Shown: positions 41,479-50,388 of the stretch, piece by piece
Position numbering within the stretch: position 1 is the stretch's first letter
Layout: every line of letters starts with the position of its first letter
Source of the DNA: Streptomyces sp. 378
Lineage (GTDB): Bacteria; Actinomycetota; Actinomycetes; Streptomycetales; Streptomycetaceae
DNA length: 64,000 nucleotides
Reading direction: 5' to 3'
Assembly: GCF_030124145.1 (NCBI RefSeq)
Contig: NZ_JASKMS010000023.1
Coordinates: 62,001 to 126,000, forward strand
Position numbers and translations under genes: made by a program
Notes under the pieces: model-generated
What the model was told of the DNA's origin: nothing
Databases searched by the model: none
What the model saw: the letters and a program-made list of their open reading frames with translations, nothing else

Positions 41479-42159
41479 TCAGATGCCGAGCATGGTGTTG
41501 AGGTCGTCCAGGGACTTCACGGTCACGTAGTCGTAGCCGTGGGTCACCGGGTCGTAGCCGCGGTCCAGCAGGACCAGGTTGCGGAAGCCCATGTCGTGCA
41601 TCGACTGGTGGTCGTAACGGGTGTGCGAGGCGACGTGCACGAAGTCCTCGGGGGACGCGTCCAGCTTCTCGAGCATGTACTCGAAGGCGGCGTAGCGGGG
41701 CTTGTAGTAGCCGGCCTGCTCCGCGGTCAGGACCGCGTGGAAGTCCGCCCCGAGCTTGGGCACGCTCTCCGCGAGGAAGGAGTCGTCGGCATTGGAGAGG
41801 ATCACCAGCTTGTAGTGCTCGGCCATCTTCTTCAGCGGCTCCACCACGTCCGGGTGGGGTCCCCAGCTGCGGACGCCTGCGGCGAACCGCTTGCCGGCGT
41901 CCGGCGCCGCCGTCACACCCCACTTGCGGCAGACCCGCTCGAACGAGTCCTGCAGCACCTGCTCGTAGGGGTAGTACGCGCCGCGCACCTGGTCGTAGCG
42001 GTAGCCGCGGAACTCCCGCACGAACTGGTCCCACTGCTCGGCGGGGATCTGGTCGCCGACGAGCTCGTACGTGATGGGGGTGATCGGGTACTCGATCAGC
42101 GTGCCGTAGCAGTCGAACGAGACGTACTTCGGACGGAACTGGAACGAGGGAATCGCCAT
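41479..42159 (-). CDS. HAD hydrolase, 2-haloacid dehalogenase type II-like
   Basis: 226 residues with the nucleophile motif FDCYGTLIEY, motif II VILSNADDS, the lysine in YYKPR and a late VASHTRYDHQSMHDMG acid/His motif. These fit the type II haloacid dehalogenase branch, but many such proteins act as phosphatases or have unknown substrates. It is the last of three genes in an operon with a kinase and a PLP enzyme, 54 bases after the kinase. A phosphatase or aldehyde-related role in that pathway is possible. Confidence 0.85.
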   Translation of the reverse strand: MAIPSFQFRPKYVSFDCYGTLIEYPITPITYELVGDQIPAEQWDQFVREFRGYRYDQVRGAYYPYEQVLQDSFERVCRKWGVTAAPDAGKRFAAGVRSWGPHPDVVEPLKKMAEHYKLVILSNADDSFLAESVPKLGADFHAVLTAEQAGYYKPRYAAFEYMLEKLDASPEDFVHVASHTRYDHQSMHDMGFRNLVLLDRGYDPVTHGYDYVTVKSLDDLNTMLGI

Positions 42160-42213
42160 GATAAATGCTCATGCCCTTCGATAGGGGAATCGCAGAGGTG
42201 CGGAATTGGATTC

Positions 42214-43293
42214 TCAGGAAAGCCCGTGACGGGCTTGCCGTAGGTGCGCGACGACGTCGTCCAGGCTCACAGCCAAGGAGCGCTCGACATTGATCCAGTC
42301 GTCCCTGGCGTGCTCCAGGAGGTACTCGCGCCGATCGGGTGCCCGCTCGGCACGCCAGTTCGTGATCAGCGCGCGCAGGGTGAGTCGGGCCAATGCGGCA
42401 ACCGGGAGCAGGGGAAGTTCCCAGGCCCGGATCGGCCGCTGCCGTTGATAGCCCGCGACGAAGGAACAGGCGTCTCGCCAAGGATCATCCGGCGTCCTGC
42501 CGAGCAGGTTCGCCATGGGAACGGCGGGGTCGAAGATCACCGCACTGCGCACGGTGTCGCCGAAGTCGATGACCCCGGTGACGAAGTGATCACTCGTCGG
42601 GTCCACCACGATGTTGTATGGGCTGAAGTCACCGTGGATCACTTGTGTCTCAAGGTCGCTCAGCCTCGGGACGACGTTCTCACCGAAGAGCCGGAACACC
42701 GATCGGGCTGACCTGCGGTGCTCGAAGTCAGGCGTGTGTTCGACCAGTTCGCTCAGCTGGTGGAAGTGCCGGATGTCCCACGCCAGACCCCGTCGGTCCG
42801 CCGGGTGGGTGAACTCCCCGAGCGCCACGTCGATCAGCCCGAGCATCTCGCCCGCCCTGGCCAGCCCCTCCGCGCCCGGGTTCACATCGGCCAGGACCTG
42901 GCCTTCGACGAAGTCGAACACCCGCAGGACCCGAGCCCTGCCGTCGTTCAGCCTCAAGGTCACATGGTCGTCCCCGTCGGCGGTCAGCTTCACCCGCTGG
43001 ACGGGCAGGTGCGGAGCCGTGCTTTCGAGGTAGCGCATCGCGGCGGTCTGGAGAGCGACGACCGCCTCCGCCTCTTCCGGGGGCGAGACCTTGACGAGAC
43101 AGGTGCTCGACTCGGTGCTGAGTTTGAACGTGTCGTCCTTCTCGGTCGCCAGCCGTTCGAAGCGCCCGCTGAGGCGGTAGCGCCTCTCGAGGAAGGTGCT
43201 CACCAGCATCACGTCGATGGGGTGATGGGACGACGTCAGGCCGCTCTCCTCGAGGAGCCGTTGAGCATAGGTCGGAGCCGGTGAGGTGTTCAC
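42214..43293 (-). CDS. Aminoglycoside-phosphotransferase-fold kinase (hydroxylysine-kinase-like)
   Basis: 359 residues of the APH/choline kinase fold: catalytic loop VIHGDFSPYNIVVDP near residue 220 and VIDFGDTVRSAVIFD for the metal Asp. The DVNPGAEGLARAGEMLGLIDVAL stretch and overall plan resemble bacterial and animal hydroxylysine kinases, which pair with a PLP phospho-lyase, as here. GTG 43293 has AAGGGA eight bases upstream and lies 23 bases after the PLP gene stop. Likely phosphorylates the hydroxyl of an amino alcohol or amino acid; the exact substrate cannot be read. Confidence 0.82.
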   Translation of the reverse strand: MNTSPAPTYAQRLLEESGLTSSHHPIDVMLVSTFLERRYRLSGRFERLATEKDDTFKLSTESSTCLVKVSPPEEAEAVVALQTAAMRYLESTAPHLPVQRVKLTADGDDHVTLRLNDGRARVLRVFDFVEGQVLADVNPGAEGLARAGEMLGLIDVALGEFTHPADRRGLAWDIRHFHQLSELVEHTPDFEHRRSARSVFRLFGENVVPRLSDLETQVIHGDFSPYNIVVDPTSDHFVTGVIDFGDTVRSAVIFDPAVPMANLLGRTPDDPWRDACSFVAGYQRQRPIRAWELPLLPVAALARLTLRALITNWRAERAPDRREYLLEHARDDWINVERSLAVSLDDVVAHLRQARHGLS

Positions 43294-43316
43294 GGTTTGT
43301 CCCTTCGGCCAGCCTG

Positions 43317-44666
43317 CTACAGACGGTTTTTCGCGACCGTGGCGAAGGTCTCCAGAAAGCGGGTCACATCGGCGGAGTCGAAGGCCAGCGGGGGGCGGAT
43401 CTTCAGTGTGTTCGCCGACGGGCCCGTACCGTTGATCAGGATGCGGCGATCGCGCATGTCGTTGATGACGTCTTCGGCCAGTGCGCGGTCGGGCTCGAGG
43501 GTCTCCCGGTCCTTGACGATCTCCACACCGACGAAGAGACCGGCGCCGCGGACCTCGGCGACGTAGGGGGAAGCCTCGGTGATCTCCCGCAGTCCCGCGC
43601 GCAGAGCGTTGCCGCTCTCCAGGACACGCTGCTGCACGTTCTCCCTCTCGATGACGTCCAGCACCGCGGCGCCGGCGGCCACGGGGATGGAACTGCCACC
43701 GAAGGTGTTGAAGTAGCGGACGTTGCGTCCGAACTCCTCGCAGACCTCGGGGCGGAAGACCACACCCGAGATCGGCAGGCCGTTGCCCATCGGCTTGCCC
43801 ATGGTGACGATGTCCGGCAGCACGCCGTGGCGGCTGAAGCCCCACATGGAGTCCCCCAGCCGGGCGAATCCTGACTGGACCTCGTCCGCGATGTAGACGC
43901 CGCCGGCCGCGTGCACCTCCTCCACCACGGCCTGCATGTAGCCGGGAGGGTCGGTGAAGATGCCGTCACTGCTGTAGGCGCAGTCGGTGATCAGCGCGGC
44001 GAGCCGGTAGCCGTGGCGCTCGAGGTCGTCGATCGCGCCACGCACCTGCTGCCGCATGTGCTCGTCGAGCGTGGAACCGGGCGCGACGAGGCGCGGGTCC
44101 GGGGCATCGATGAGCCGGACGTTCGGGCCCAGCGGCGAGCCCGCACCCAGAGTGGGCGAGAAGCTCGCCACCTCCCGGGTGATGCCGTGGTAGGCCCAGC
44201 GAGTGACGATGATGCCCTCGCCGCCCGTGTGGAATCTCGCTACACGCATGGCCAGGTCGTTCGCCTCCGAACCGCTGCACGCGATGCTCAGCTTCGACAG
44301 CTCCCCGGGGAAGGTCGCAAGAAGCCGCTCCGCGTAGTCGACCAGCGCTTGCTGGACGTAGCGCGTGTTGGTGTTGACCGCGGCCATCTGCCGGGCGACG
44401 GCCTCGGCCACGTGGGGGTGGGCGTGCCCGACACACGGGACGTTGTTGTAGGCGTCGAGATAGTCGTTGCCGTCACGGTCGATCAAGTGGGCTCCGTGAC
44501 CGGAAACGAACTCGACCGGCTCCTTGTAGATGAGCGTGTAACCGGGGCCCAGCACCCGATCGCGGCGCTGGATGATCTCTTGGATGTGTTCGGGGAGTTC
44601 GCTCACTGCGCCCGGGTCGAACCGGTTGGGGTAGTGGGCGATGGCCCGACTGAGTGTGGAAGTCAT
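43317..44666 (-). CDS. Class III aminotransferase-fold PLP enzyme (phospho-lyase-like)
   Basis: 449 residues of the class III aminotransferase family with the AGXT2L-type profile: LDAYNNVPCVGHAHPHVAEAV, NTNTRYVQQALVDYAERLL, the ADEVQSGFARLG Asp and the PLP lysine in VTMGKPMGNGLP. Relatives eliminate phosphate and ammonia from O-phosphoethanolamine or phosphohydroxylysine. With an APH-fold kinase directly downstream, a kinase plus phospho-lyase pathway giving a semialdehyde is likely. ATG 44666 is chosen; an upstream in-frame ATG at 44750 would extend into the promoter. Divergent from a ROK regulator. Confidence 0.87.
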   Translation of the reverse strand: MTSTLSRAIAHYPNRFDPGAVSELPEHIQEIIQRRDRVLGPGYTLIYKEPVEFVSGHGAHLIDRDGNDYLDAYNNVPCVGHAHPHVAEAVARQMAAVNTNTRYVQQALVDYAERLLATFPGELSKLSIACSGSEANDLAMRVARFHTGGEGIIVTRWAYHGITREVASFSPTLGAGSPLGPNVRLIDAPDPRLVAPGSTLDEHMRQQVRGAIDDLERHGYRLAALITDCAYSSDGIFTDPPGYMQAVVEEVHAAGGVYIADEVQSGFARLGDSMWGFSRHGVLPDIVTMGKPMGNGLPISGVVFRPEVCEEFGRNVRYFNTFGGSSIPVAAGAAVLDVIERENVQQRVLESGNALRAGLREITEASPYVAEVRGAGLFVGVEIVKDRETLEPDRALAEDVINDMRDRRILINGTGPSANTLKIRPPLAFDSADVTRFLETFATVAKNRL

Positions 44667-44722
44667 CCGCAGGCACACCTTCCGTCTCGTTCTGGTCGAC
44701 GTTGCTCGCTGCCGTGGCTGAG

Positions 44723-44758
44723 ACCATAGCATTATTTGTTCCAGTTCCAACCTGAAAC
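44723..44758 (-). promoter_or_regulatory. Promoter and operator of the PLP-kinase-HAD operon
   Basis: Minus strand: TTGGAA (44750-44745), 16-base spacer, TATGGT (44728-44723), 56 bases before the ATG. The -35 is covered by GTTTC-N5-GGAAC (44758-44744), an imperfect palindrome with a second GGAAC at 44743-44739. It could bind the divergent ROK repressor. Confidence 0.5.
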
Positions 44759-45239
44759 TAGAAAGATTCTCGGCTGGAACCGGCCGGCTCCACGGGGCTG
44801 CGCCCGCGGGCCGGGACTCGGGCCCCGCCTGACGGCCTCCGTGGTGAGTGGTACGGTCGCCGGCATGCGGTCAAGTCGCCCAGGTCATGGGGCGATCAGC
44901 CCGGCGACGCCACTGCGTCGCGGCGGCTGACCGCACAGGGGTCCACCGTCTGATGGATGCTCGCTGCCGACAGTCAGCTGGTCATCGACCCCCAGCCTCC
45001 TGGCCTGCGCCGCGGTGCGGCGATCCTGCTGGGAGTGCCCCGGGGACCCTTCGGAGTGCATGCAGATGAGCCGAGAACCGTCCGTCACAGCAGAGGACGA
45101 CCCAGAGGGCCCTGAGGGCGCTTTCCAGCGCACCCGGGCGACGACGGCAGGCGGGCGCGAGCAGCCTCGCGTCACTCCGCCGAAACCCATGATCATCACA
45201 CCCAGGCCGGTCCCGGCGGGAGCGGCGTACCGGGCTCGC

Positions 45240-45251
45240 TATGGTCATCAC
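45240..45251 (+). promoter_or_regulatory. Leaderless promoter -10 of the ROK gene
   Basis: TATGGT (45240-45245) is six bases before GTG 45252 and there is no ribosome site. The rest of the divergent gap, 44,759-45,239, contains no gene or repeat that I can support. Confidence 0.45.
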
Positions 45252-46421
45252 GTGACCTCTCACCCCACTCCCCGCGACTACAACAAGGCATCGGTCCTCG
45301 ACGTGGTCCTCTCCCACGCGCCCCTGACCCGGAACCAGCTGATCGAGCTCACGGGCCTGAGCAAGGCCACGGTGTCCAGAGCGGTGGAGGAGCTCCGGGC
45401 CGACGGCTTCGTCGTCGACGGCGGAATGGACGAGGTCACCGGCCGTGGCCGCAGGTCCACCTACCTGGACTTGCCGGGCACGACTGGGCATGTCGCCGGC
45501 ATCAGCTTCGGTGCGCAGACCACCGGTGTGCTGGTGACCGACCTCAGGGGCCGCGAGGTGCACCACCTGGCGGTTGCCACCGCCGAACATCAGGAGGTCG
45601 AGGACGCCGCACGATGGCTGGTCGATCTGATCGGACAGGCGGCCGAATCCGCGCAGGGTCCGCTGCGTCAGATCGTCGCCGCAGTTCCCGGCCGGGTCCG
45701 GGGCGGCACCGAGATCTTCGGCCCTGCGGAGTCGATGAAGATCTTCGAGGGCTCCGGTCTCCACCGTGCCATCGAGGAACTGGTCGACGCCCCCGTGCTC
45801 CTCGACAGCGACGCCAACGCGGCCCTGCTCGGGATCCTCACGAACGACGCCAGTATCCGGAACGCCGCGCTCTTCAGCGTCAGCACGATACTGAACTTCG
45901 CCAGCTGCACGGATCACGAGCTCGCCCGCGGGAGTACACCGGCTTTCGGTGACATCGGTGTGCTGTCCTCCGGGACCGGGAACGAGGTCCTCGACGAGCT
46001 GCTGAGCACCAGGGGGCTGCTCCGGTTCGCACGTCAGCGAGGACTCGACCTCGAGCGCGTCGAGGACCTCTGGCTGGAGCCGCACCCCGGCGCCGCACGT
46101 GACGAAGTGCTCGAAGCGTTCACCACGGCCGTCGTGACCGCTGTCAGCGTCGTCGCCGTGACGCTGGACCCGGAGTCCGTCTATTTCGTGGGCCGACTGC
46201 GCCCGCTCGTCGACACAGTGCTTCCCGAGGTGCGCGGCCGGCTCGACCGGAGCCTGCCGGCCGTTCCCGAGATCAGGTCGGTGCAGCATCTGATCGGTCT
46301 GTCGACGGCACAGGGAGCGGTGTACGCATGCCTGTCGATGGCTCAGGAACGACTACGGCACGCCGTGCTAGGGGCCCGCCGCCAGAGCAGACCGGCCGAG
46401 CAGTCGGCACCCGCCTTCTGA
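45252..46421 (+). CDS. ROK-family transcriptional regulator
   Basis: 389 residues: an N-terminal winged helix (NKASVLDVVLSHAPLTRNQL, GLSKATVSRAVEEL) and a ROK sugar-kinase-like domain with the DSDANAALLGIL site. The ATP/zinc signature CxCGxxGC is absent, so it is a repressor and not a kinase. The frame is open to 45015, but GTG 45252 is preferred because the conserved domain starts 10 residues later and a -10 box sits six bases upstream. It faces the PLP-kinase-HAD operon and likely controls it. Confidence 0.88.
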   Translation: MTSHPTPRDYNKASVLDVVLSHAPLTRNQLIELTGLSKATVSRAVEELRADGFVVDGGMDEVTGRGRRSTYLDLPGTTGHVAGISFGAQTTGVLVTDLRGREVHHLAVATAEHQEVEDAARWLVDLIGQAAESAQGPLRQIVAAVPGRVRGGTEIFGPAESMKIFEGSGLHRAIEELVDAPVLLDSDANAALLGILTNDASIRNAALFSVSTILNFASCTDHELARGSTPAFGDIGVLSSGTGNEVLDELLSTRGLLRFARQRGLDLERVEDLWLEPHPGAARDEVLEAFTTAVVTAVSVVAVTLDPESVYFVGRLRPLVDTVLPEVRGRLDRSLPAVPEIRSVQHLIGLSTAQGAVYACLSMAQERLRHAVLGARRQSRPAEQSAPAF

Positions 46422-46675
46422 ACCGGGGCCGAAGGCGACGCACTCCACCGCGCACCTGTCGAGCTGCCAGCGATTGCGGTTGCCTGGCGGTTCGGGCACG
46501 AGCGCAGTGCCGGGTCGGCAGTGCCGGCACGCGTCGACGCCGCCGGCGAGTGCCTGGTCACCGACTGCCGGAGCAGGACTCTCGTGGACATGCCCCTTGG
46601 TGTGTGACGCGCTCGAGCGCGCTGTGCGGCTGTGAGCTTCCCCGGACGCGGTCGGGCGGGCTGCGGGCGGGCGGA

Positions 46676-47509
46676 TCAGCGCAGTCCGGCGAAGAGATCG
46701 TTCTCGGGTACGGCCGCGCCGGTGGCGTCCTGGACACGTACGAAGGTCTCCATGCCCATCAACTCGCCGAACCTCTCCTTGCCCATCTTGAGGAAGAAGA
46801 TGTTCTCGCCCTGACTGGCGTGCGCGGCCAGCGCGTCGAACTTCTGGCCGCTGAACGCGGTGGTGTCCACCCACGTGGTGATCTCATCGTCGGGGAGGCC
46901 GATCTCGGCCATCGCGGCGGCCTCGGCAGGATCCGGCTCCGGCATGTCCGGATGGAACTCGCGCATGATCTCGCCGAACCGCTGCATCATCGAGCGGGGC
47001 ATCGTGGTCCAGTACACCTTCGGTGTCAGCGTGGTCATCTCCAGCGCCGCCATCGTGATGCGGTGGGCCTGGATGTGGTCGGGGTGGCCGTAGAAACCGT
47101 TCTCGTCGTAGGTGACGACCACATCTGGTCGGTAGTGCCGCATGAGTTCCGCGAGCCGGGCCGCGCCTTCCTGCACAGGGGTCTGCCAGAAGGATCCGGG
47201 GGCGTCGTTGCTCGGCCAGCCCGCCATCCCGGAGTCGGCATAGTCCAGCATTTCCAGATCGCTGATCTTCAGGACGTCACAGCTCGCCTTGAGTTCTTGA
47301 CGGCGCATCAAGGCGACCGCTGCCGGATCATGACCGGGATCACCCGGCTTGACACCCCCCGGTCCGTCACCGCAACCGCCGTCGGTACACGTCACCAGAA
47401 CCGTGCGGATGCCTTCCGCCGCGTACTGCGCGAGGACCCCTCCGGTTCCGGTGGCCTCATCATCGGGGTGCGCGTGTACCGCCATGAGCGTCAAGGGCCG
47501 GTCAGTCAT
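46676..47509 (-). CDS. PIG-L/LmbE-family deacetylase
   Basis: 277 residues with the zinc motif AHPDDEATGTGG, the HPDH second metal site in GFYGHPDHIQAHR and a C-terminal active-site region. The length and GVLAQYAAEGIRTVLVTCTDG resemble the mycothiol enzymes MshB and Mca (deacetylase or S-conjugate amidase). Whether it acts on mycothiol or another N-acetylglucosamine derivative cannot be decided here. The 254 bases between it and the ROK gene show no gene. Confidence 0.88.
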   Translation of the reverse strand: MTDRPLTLMAVHAHPDDEATGTGGVLAQYAAEGIRTVLVTCTDGGCGDGPGGVKPGDPGHDPAAVALMRRQELKASCDVLKISDLEMLDYADSGMAGWPSNDAPGSFWQTPVQEGAARLAELMRHYRPDVVVTYDENGFYGHPDHIQAHRITMAALEMTTLTPKVYWTTMPRSMMQRFGEIMREFHPDMPEPDPAEAAAMAEIGLPDDEITTWVDTTAFSGQKFDALAAHASQGENIFFLKMGKERFGELMGMETFVRVQDATGAAVPENDLFAGLR

Positions 47510-47520
47510 GAAACGTCCTC

Positions 47521-48102
47521 CTACTGAATTACGTCCTGGTCCGAGTGCGCGGCGGGCGTACCGCGCGCCTCGGCCCGGATCCTGGTAGGGCCGACGGCCT
47601 TTTGATCTCCGTGCTCCTCGCCCGTGCGGCGCCGGTCCCTCGGTCGATGCAACCGTGCGGACCGGGCGGCTGTTCCCGGCGTGGCCGCCTGCCCGTGATC
47701 AACGTCCAGCCTCGCGAGAGCCTGCAGTCCTCCGGCGGCGGCATCGCCACCTCCGCCAACCTCGCCTACAGCCTGGCGCTCGGCGGTCTGCCACAGCTCC
47801 CGGCGCTGCTCGTCGCTCTCGGCCCCCATCACGGCTATGCGCTTCGGCAGCGACTCGCGCTCGGCGTCGGCCAGGGACTCGCTCGCCTCGCGCAGGGGCG
47901 GCGACCGTGAAGTGCCGGCTTTCAACGTGTTCGTGGCGACGTCCAGCTCAAGAGCGACACGATGTGGCTCACCCGCCATGCGCAGCGGTCTGGCCAGGGT
48001 GTCGAACCCACACACGCACTCGTCGGGCATCTCCCACCATGCCTCGGCGGACGCCCGGTCGGGACATACGTACATGTGGTAGTCGTCATCTAAGATGATC
48101 AC
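47521..48102 (-). CDS. Hypothetical protein with an early TTA codon
   Basis: A frame of 193 residues starting at GTG 48102. The first about 110 residues (DDDYHMYVCPDRASAEAWWEM, CGFDTLARPLRMAGEPHRV, then an acidic helix SESLADAERESL) look like a real small soluble protein; the rest is Ala/Arg/Gly-rich and could be read-through after a frameshift. Codon 4 is TTA, rare in Streptomyces and dependent on the bldA tRNA, so translation may be limited to late growth. It follows the lipoprotein gene by 16 bases in the same direction. No family recognised. Confidence 0.5.
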   Translation of the reverse strand: MIILDDDYHMYVCPDRASAEAWWEMPDECVCGFDTLARPLRMAGEPHRVALELDVATNTLKAGTSRSPPLREASESLADAERESLPKRIAVMGAESDEQRRELWQTAERQAVGEVGGGGDAAAGGLQALARLDVDHGQAATPGTAARSARLHRPRDRRRTGEEHGDQKAVGPTRIRAEARGTPAAHSDQDVIQ

Positions 48103-48118
48103 CGGCCGGTCGGCATAG

Positions 48119-48880
48119 TCACGAGCGAAGGAGGGACATCACATCGGATGACGAGACGGTCTGCTGATTCCGGGGCGGGCTGACAGCGACCGGATCTCCG
48201 AGTCCGCTGAATCGGACGAAGAAGGAGCGGCCCCCTTCGACGTGGTACTCCGCGAGTCGGGCTGACGGTTCTCCGTGCTCGGGTACGTACACACGAATCG
48301 TCACGGGACCGTCGGTGAGCGTCAGAGGCCGCAGTCTTGCTCCCTGGCGTACGGTGACCGGTTCGGAGAGGACGTCGCTGTCGCTGCTGCCGGCTCCAGC
48401 CAGCAACTCCCCCGTCTGGCAGACAGCGGCTATGCCCTCGAGCTGCGGCGTTTCCGCGGGGAGTTCGGTCACCATGTACGCCCCGCGCAACAGCTTGGCT
48501 GCTTCCCAGGCAGGTACGTCATCAGCAGGCGTCACAGGATCCGCACTGGCGGCTCGGCCGCCGTTGAGCATCGACACGGCCTGATCCACGGCCGAGTCCT
48601 TCCAACGCGTCCACACCCGCCCCTTTGCGAGCAGGCTCTCGGCACCGCCCACCGTCCCCTTACAGTCACCTCCCGCGATGACCTGGGCCTCGAACGGGGT
48701 CTTCGTCCCGTCAGGGCTGCGTATCTCGCCAGTCATCCTGTAGGTCTGTGCCTCCCGCACGGGCTGCAGGACCTCTTCCAGGGCTCGTGCCTCGCTGCTG
48801 CCGCTGGCGGTGGTACAGGAGGTCAGCGTCACCGCTAAGGACAGGATCACACCTGCCGCCACGACGGGCTTCCCGAGCAT
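48119..48880 (-). CDS. Hypothetical secreted lipoprotein
   Basis: 253 residues with a lipoprotein signal (hydrophobic core VVAAGVILSLAVTL, lipobox LTSC at residue 22). The mature part has YRMTGEIRSPDGTKTPFEAQVIAGGDCKGTV and WTRWKDSAVDQAV, which recall the LppX/LolA-like fold lipoproteins of actinobacteria (YRMTG, DCxG and KxxW features), anchored outside the membrane. No specific function. It precedes the TTA-containing gene and may be co-transcribed with it. The upstream 520-base gap holds only an IS fragment. Confidence 0.8.
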   Translation of the reverse strand: MLGKPVVAAGVILSLAVTLTSCTTASGSSEARALEEVLQPVREAQTYRMTGEIRSPDGTKTPFEAQVIAGGDCKGTVGGAESLLAKGRVWTRWKDSAVDQAVSMLNGGRAASADPVTPADDVPAWEAAKLLRGAYMVTELPAETPQLEGIAAVCQTGELLAGAGSSDSDVLSEPVTVRQGARLRPLTLTDGPVTIRVYVPEHGEPSARLAEYHVEGGRSFFVRFSGLGDPVAVSPPRNQQTVSSSDVMSLLRS

Positions 48881-49239
48881 CTTTCGTCTCCCCTCTTTCG
48901 TTCATCGGCGGCTCAACTCTCCTGCAGGGGGCAGGCGTTGCCAACTGCAAGTGGTCGTGTGCCAGCCACCGTCGGTCGGCGCCGCGAACTCCAGGCCTGG
49001 CGAGCCGCACCGCGTGGCACGCCGACGTGGCCTGCTCAGACCTGCCGGGCCGTAGTCGACCCGACGACCCTCACCGGCGCAACCGGGACGGCGACGACAT
49101 CGTGGCTTCGACGACTTCTTACGACAGCGCTTGTTACCGAGTTTTGGGGTCTGGCACAGATCTTGGAGAGCGAGCTTGGCTGGGAAGCCGTGGGTGCGGG
49201 TGACCACGATGACGATCAAAGCCGGTACGAGAAGGGCAA

Positions 49240-49376
49240 GGACGCACCGCCGACCTCAGCCTGCACTGGAGTTCCGGCGCACCGAAGGCGCTGTGAACCG
49301 CATCAAAAAGATCAGAAGGCAGCTCTACGGGAGGGCCGGATTCGATCCACTCCGCAAAAAGATCCTGCTCCAGTAA
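49240..49376 (+). mobile_element. 3' remnant of an ISL3-type transposase
   Basis: Reads DLSLHWSSGA in one frame, then after a one-base loss TEGAVNRIKKIRRQLYGRAGFDPLRKKILLQ and a stop in another. This is the conserved tail of ISL3-family transposases. Nothing of the rest is found. Bases 48,881-49,239 contain no gene I can support; a 105-residue minus-strand frame there has no coding character. Confidence 0.75.
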
Positions 49377-49400
49377 CCAAGCAGCCGCAGGCCCGGGGCA

Positions 49401-50192
49401 TCAGCCGCGGTCGAGCCGCGGCAGCGACGCGCAGAGGTGCTCGGGCAATTCCGGCAGGGTTTTGTGGATCCCGGCGCATCCCGCATCGCCGTCCGTGGCG
49501 ACCGGCCGCCAGCCCGAGGACTCGGCCCGGTAGAACCAGCGCTGGGAGACACCGGAGGAGGAGCATCCGTCGCCGGCGTCACCGCACGCCGGTCCCATCC
49601 GGGTCGACAGGTCCAGCACCAGCCACGTGTCGTCGCAGCCGCGTTCCTCCCAGCTCGTGTGCTTGGGGATGTCCGTGTCGTTGACCGCCTGTCGGTACGA
49701 GGACGAGGTGCAACGCGGCGGCGTGGGGTCACAGCCGTTCTCACCGCACTGCCGCAGGGCGGGTGGCGTGGCACCGACGGGGGTGTACACCTCCATGCTG
49801 TTCACCATGACGCTGCGGGATCCCAGGGGCTCGCCCAGCTTCACCGTCGCTTTGACCCGCCGCGTGCCGGTGCAGCCGGAGTCCTGGTGCAGGGAACGGG
49901 TCTCGTATGTGACTTTCACGTATACGGTGCCGTGCTCGACGGTGTCGAGCTCACCGCGCAGGCTGCGCACGCAGTCGCGTGTCCCGTCGGGCACTTCGGC
50001 ATCGACCACCAAAGACCGGCCGCCGTCGGCGGTACGGACTCCGTCGACGCGAATCGGAGCGGCGAGGGTCCAGGCGGCGGCCGTGGTCGTGCCTGTCGCC
50101 TCCTCATCGGACTCGGCGGTCTTGGAACCGCAGCCGGCGAGGACCACCAGGGCCGCGCCGAGCACGACCACCCGTATCCCCCGCTGCCACAT
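49401..50192 (-). CDS. Hypothetical secreted lipoprotein, cysteine-rich
   Basis: 263 residues with a lipoprotein signal (lipobox LAGC at residue 21) and a mature domain with about ten cysteines, such as CGENGCDPTPPRC and CGDAGDGC, that could form disulfides outside the cell. It includes VVDAEVPDGTRDCVRSLRGEL and a late WFYRAESSGWRPV. No family is recognised. The 196 bases before it hold nothing obvious. Confidence 0.8.
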   Translation of the reverse strand: MWQRGIRVVVLGAALVVLAGCGSKTAESDEEATGTTTAAAWTLAAPIRVDGVRTADGGRSLVVDAEVPDGTRDCVRSLRGELDTVEHGTVYVKVTYETRSLHQDSGCTGTRRVKATVKLGEPLGSRSVMVNSMEVYTPVGATPPALRQCGENGCDPTPPRCTSSSYRQAVNDTDIPKHTSWEERGCDDTWLVLDLSTRMGPACGDAGDGCSSSGVSQRWFYRAESSGWRPVATDGDAGCAGIHKTLPELPEHLCASLPRLDRG

Positions 50193-50388
50193 GCCAGGCC
50201 CCCATCCGCCGTAGAACCGCAGCCTAGCGTGCCCCCGGGCACCCCCCGCCGTCTCCTCCCGGACCGCCTGTAGGGCAGGGGAATTGTTTCCGGCGAGGAC
50301 TTGCTCGGCGGCAGCGCCTGTACGTGTGGGCGGGCGCGGTGTGCGCCCGCCGGGGGCCGCTGCCGGTGAGCGGGCGGTGCTGTTCCGG

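Noticed and set aside
33000..46421. A secondary-metabolite gene cluster
   Set aside because: No PKS, NRPS, terpene cyclase or RiPP genes are present. The enzymes are those of small-molecule catabolism.
48902..49219. A 105-codon minus-strand frame
   Set aside because: It has no recognisable motif, and its composition changes along its length.
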